Positions 27,098 through 28,770 of a DNA stretch of 28,770 nucleotides are shown piece by piece; position 1 is the stretch's first letter; each line of letters opens with the position of its first letter. Under the pieces are notes generated by a model. It had not been told where the DNA came from. It searched no databases and saw only the letters and a list, made by a program, of their open reading frames with translations. The position numbers were made by a program, and so were the translations under genes. Origin of the DNA: a virus; IMG/VR virus record IMGVR_UViG_3300009183_000283, positions 1 to 28,770 of that record; one strand, 5' to 3'.

Positions 27098-27538
27098 GTG
27101 TTTGATTTAAAGGGCAATGAAGAGCCGGATACACGATCAGAGGAAGAATGTTTTCCACCAATCGACACCGGTATTGAGGTAGCTGGGGACCGTGTTTTAG
27201 TGCAACTAAGACGCGAAAAGTCAACCAGTAAGGGCGGAATCATCTTAGTTGATGAGACCAGACAGACGTTACGATTTAATGAAACTGTAGCTAAAGTGGT
27301 GCAAGTTGGACCACTGGCATACCGTAACCTAGACACAGATTTATCCCCGTGGCCAGAAGGCCCTTGGTGTAAAGAAGGTGATCTAGTACGTACAATTAAG
27401 TATGGCGGCGATCGTTTTATTGTACAGCCAGACGACGAAGGATCACCTGTGGTCTTTATTACGTTGCAGGCACGTGAAGTCATTTCTCGCATTAAGTCGT
27501 TTGAATATGCGCAGAAAATGAAAGCGTTTGTAGATTAA
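27098..27538 (+). CDS. GroES-like co-chaperonin
   Basis: A 146-residue protein with GTG start (AGGAG 10 nt upstream). Core GroES elements: VAGDRVLVQLRREKSTSKGG (28-47), the mobile loop EKSTSKGGIILVDETRQ with hydrophobic IIL for GroEL binding, then NETVAKVVQVGPLAYRN and KEGDLVRTIKYGGDRFIVQP. Canonical GroES is about 95 residues; extra parts are a 25-residue N-terminal tail and an insertion after the GPLAYRN segment. It probably substitutes for host GroES to fold head proteins, analogous to T4 gp31. Immediately precedes the scaffold gene. Confidence 0.83.
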   Translation: MFDLKGNEEPDTRSEEECFPPIDTGIEVAGDRVLVQLRREKSTSKGGIILVDETRQTLRFNETVAKVVQVGPLAYRNLDTDLSPWPEGPWCKEGDLVRTIKYGGDRFIVQPDDEGSPVVFITLQAREVISRIKSFEYAQKMKAFVD

Positions 27539-27558
27539 CTTTTGTAGAAAAGAAAAAA

Positions 27559-28551
27559 ATGGCAGATAATGAAAAAGATGTTCCCATTAAGGAACAGCAA
27601 GACGGCTCAGTTCTAGCCCGTGTAGAAGAACCAGAAGGTTTTGACGACGAAGAGGACAAAGAGGACGGCAAGGTAGAAGCCTCCGAAGAAGATCATGCTG
27701 ATGACGAAGGCCAAGATGAAGAATCTGGCGATGAAGAGCAGGATGATGAAACAGAAGCAGAGCGAGAAGCAATACGTGAAGCGCGTCGTGAAGAGCGCAA
27801 GCTAAAGAAAGAATTATCTAAGCAACGTGAGGCATCCGCTAAGCACAAAATTAGTGCACTTGAAAAACGTAACGAAGATTTAGCCAGACGTTTGGCTGCA
27901 GTGGAAAACACGGCGGCATCTTACCAGTTTGCACAGCTCGATAAGTCTATTGAAGACGAAGCAACCAGAGTTGAGTACGCCAAAATGAAGATGTTGCAGG
28001 CGGCGCAGTCTGGCGACATGGAAGGTCAAGTTGAGTTTTTAGAACAACTAACTGACGCTAAGCAACGTTTAAATCAAGCGCAGCATTACAAGAAACAACA
28101 GCTCGAGCAGGCAAAGGCTCCCAAGCAAAACGTACCAAATGAAATGGCTGCTGAAGTACAGCAAAATGCTACCAAATGGTTAAAGAAAAATGCTTGGTTT
28201 GACCCACAGGCTCGAGATACAGATAGTAGAATTGCCAAGGTAGTAGATCAAGAGCTCGCCACAGATGGCTGGGATCCAAGTGATCCTGAATACTGGGAAG
28301 AGCTTGACAATCGTTTGCAGTCCCGCTTACCACACCGTTACACGGGCAAAGGTGGTAGCAACAGGCGTTCATCCGCGGGCCCAACGGCCTCTAGCAGGGT
28401 AGCTAACACAAGCAGTGTTAAGCCCGGCACAATCAGGTTAAGCCCTGAGCGTGTAAGTGCTATTAAAGACGCTGGTGCGTGGGATGATATTAACAAACGA
28501 AACAAAATGATCCGGGCGTATGCAAATTACGACCGCCAAAATAAAGGATAA
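27559..28551 (+). CDS. Scaffold-like capsid assembly protein
   Basis: A 330-residue protein with a highly acidic N-terminus (many Asp/Glu between residues 20 and 70), a long coiled coil (REERKLKKELSKQREASAKH onward, about 80-130), a helical middle, and a basic C-terminus (SNRRSSAGPTASSRVANTSS) typical of the capsid-binding end of scaffolding proteins. Position between portal and the next head gene fits that role. Scaffold proteins are poorly conserved, so this is a pattern-based call. Confidence 0.75.
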   Translation: MADNEKDVPIKEQQDGSVLARVEEPEGFDDEEDKEDGKVEASEEDHADDEGQDEESGDEEQDDETEAEREAIREARREERKLKKELSKQREASAKHKISALEKRNEDLARRLAAVENTAASYQFAQLDKSIEDEATRVEYAKMKMLQAAQSGDMEGQVEFLEQLTDAKQRLNQAQHYKKQQLEQAKAPKQNVPNEMAAEVQQNATKWLKKNAWFDPQARDTDSRIAKVVDQELATDGWDPSDPEYWEELDNRLQSRLPHRYTGKGGSNRRSSAGPTASSRVANTSSVKPGTIRLSPERVSAIKDAGAWDDINKRNKMIRAYANYDRQNKG

Positions 28552-28556
28552 CTAAA

Positions 28557-28770
28557 ATGGCAAATACAAGAATAAAACGGGACTTAGATGATCGCATGGC
28601 CGATCGTGCCCAAGAGGTGATTGAGCGCTCAAATGGCGCAGCACCGGATGACATTGCACGTCGTGAACGCCTTGATGCGTTTAGAGACAAGTGGGCAAAT
28701 AGTGCGTTGCCCGATCTTCCCGCGGGGATCATTCCCGGGATGCACTTGTGTTGGTTGTCAACAACCAATA
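28557..28770 (+). CDS. Conserved head-region protein, N-terminal part
   Basis: Starts MANTRIKRDLDDRMADRAQE six bases after the scaffold stop and continues to the window edge without a stop. It includes the string IIPGMHLCWLSTTN, which I recognise from short phage proteins located between scaffold and major capsid genes. Basic-acidic N-terminal helix. Function unknown; the major capsid gene is expected downstream. Confidence 0.7.
   Translation, partial: MANTRIKRDLDDRMADRAQEVIERSNGAAPDDIARRERLDAFRDKWANSALPDLPAGIIPGMHLCWLSTTN

Overview
The window is part of a tailed-bacteriophage genome (Caudoviricetes) and was read by eye without database searches. It carries a two-subunit terminase, portal, scaffold-like protein, phage sigma factor, primase-helicase, single-strand binding protein and class II ribonucleotide reductase, with dozens of tiny overlapping genes. 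No integrase, tRNA, rRNA or CRISPR array was seen. Most genes have AGGAG-type ribosome binding sites and stop/start overlaps (ATGA, TAATG). The host is probably a Gram-negative aquatic bacterium, but the sequence does not settle this.

Layout: positions 1-20111 are essentially all minus-strand (early/middle, nucleotide metabolism, replication and regulation). From right to left this arm holds small genes of unknown function in a stretch rich in GGCC/GCGC/CGCG words (about 17-20 kb), then a small-protein cluster (15.1-18.3 kb), a sigma-70-family factor with no region 4 (13.86-14.43 kb), a prim-pol/D5 helicase (10.7-13.0 kb), a string of small genes including a PIG-L deacetylase (8.4-10.7 kb), a metallopeptidase, VRR-NUC nuclease, HNH endonuclease and SNF2-like helicase that overlap each other (6.0-8.4 kb), a DUF3310 operon (4.1-6.0 kb), the small terminase (2.8-3.2 kb), a DUF2800-type Fe-S nuclease and DUF2815 SSB (0.5-2.7 kb), and the N-terminus of the ribonucleotide reductase. 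Positions 20957-28770 are plus-strand late genes: an unknown protein, a free-standing degenerate intein-like protein, large terminase, portal, two small proteins, a GroES-like co-chaperonin, scaffold and the start of the next head gene.

The arms diverge from a gene-free control region (20112-20956) containing four 39-41 bp iteron-like repeats, hairpins, a G-rich run and a 120 bp element with 24 bp perfect inverted arms. A second copy of that element lies upstream of the primase promoter.

The strongest unexplained signal is a promoter-like motif found eight times (TTTTGCATTATTRT, 3 variable bases, then YANGA), five on the minus and three on the plus strand, always in the gene-reading direction. 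An A and a G at fixed positions are invariant. In three copies that A is the A of the ATG start codon, which predicts leaderless mRNAs. Two copies carry a conserved dyad centred 41-42 bp upstream of the A. The motif has no separate -35 block, which would fit the region-4-lacking sigma factor encoded here or a T7-type polymerase outside the window. In five copies a hairpin or inverted-arm element lies just upstream, so transcription units look insulated.
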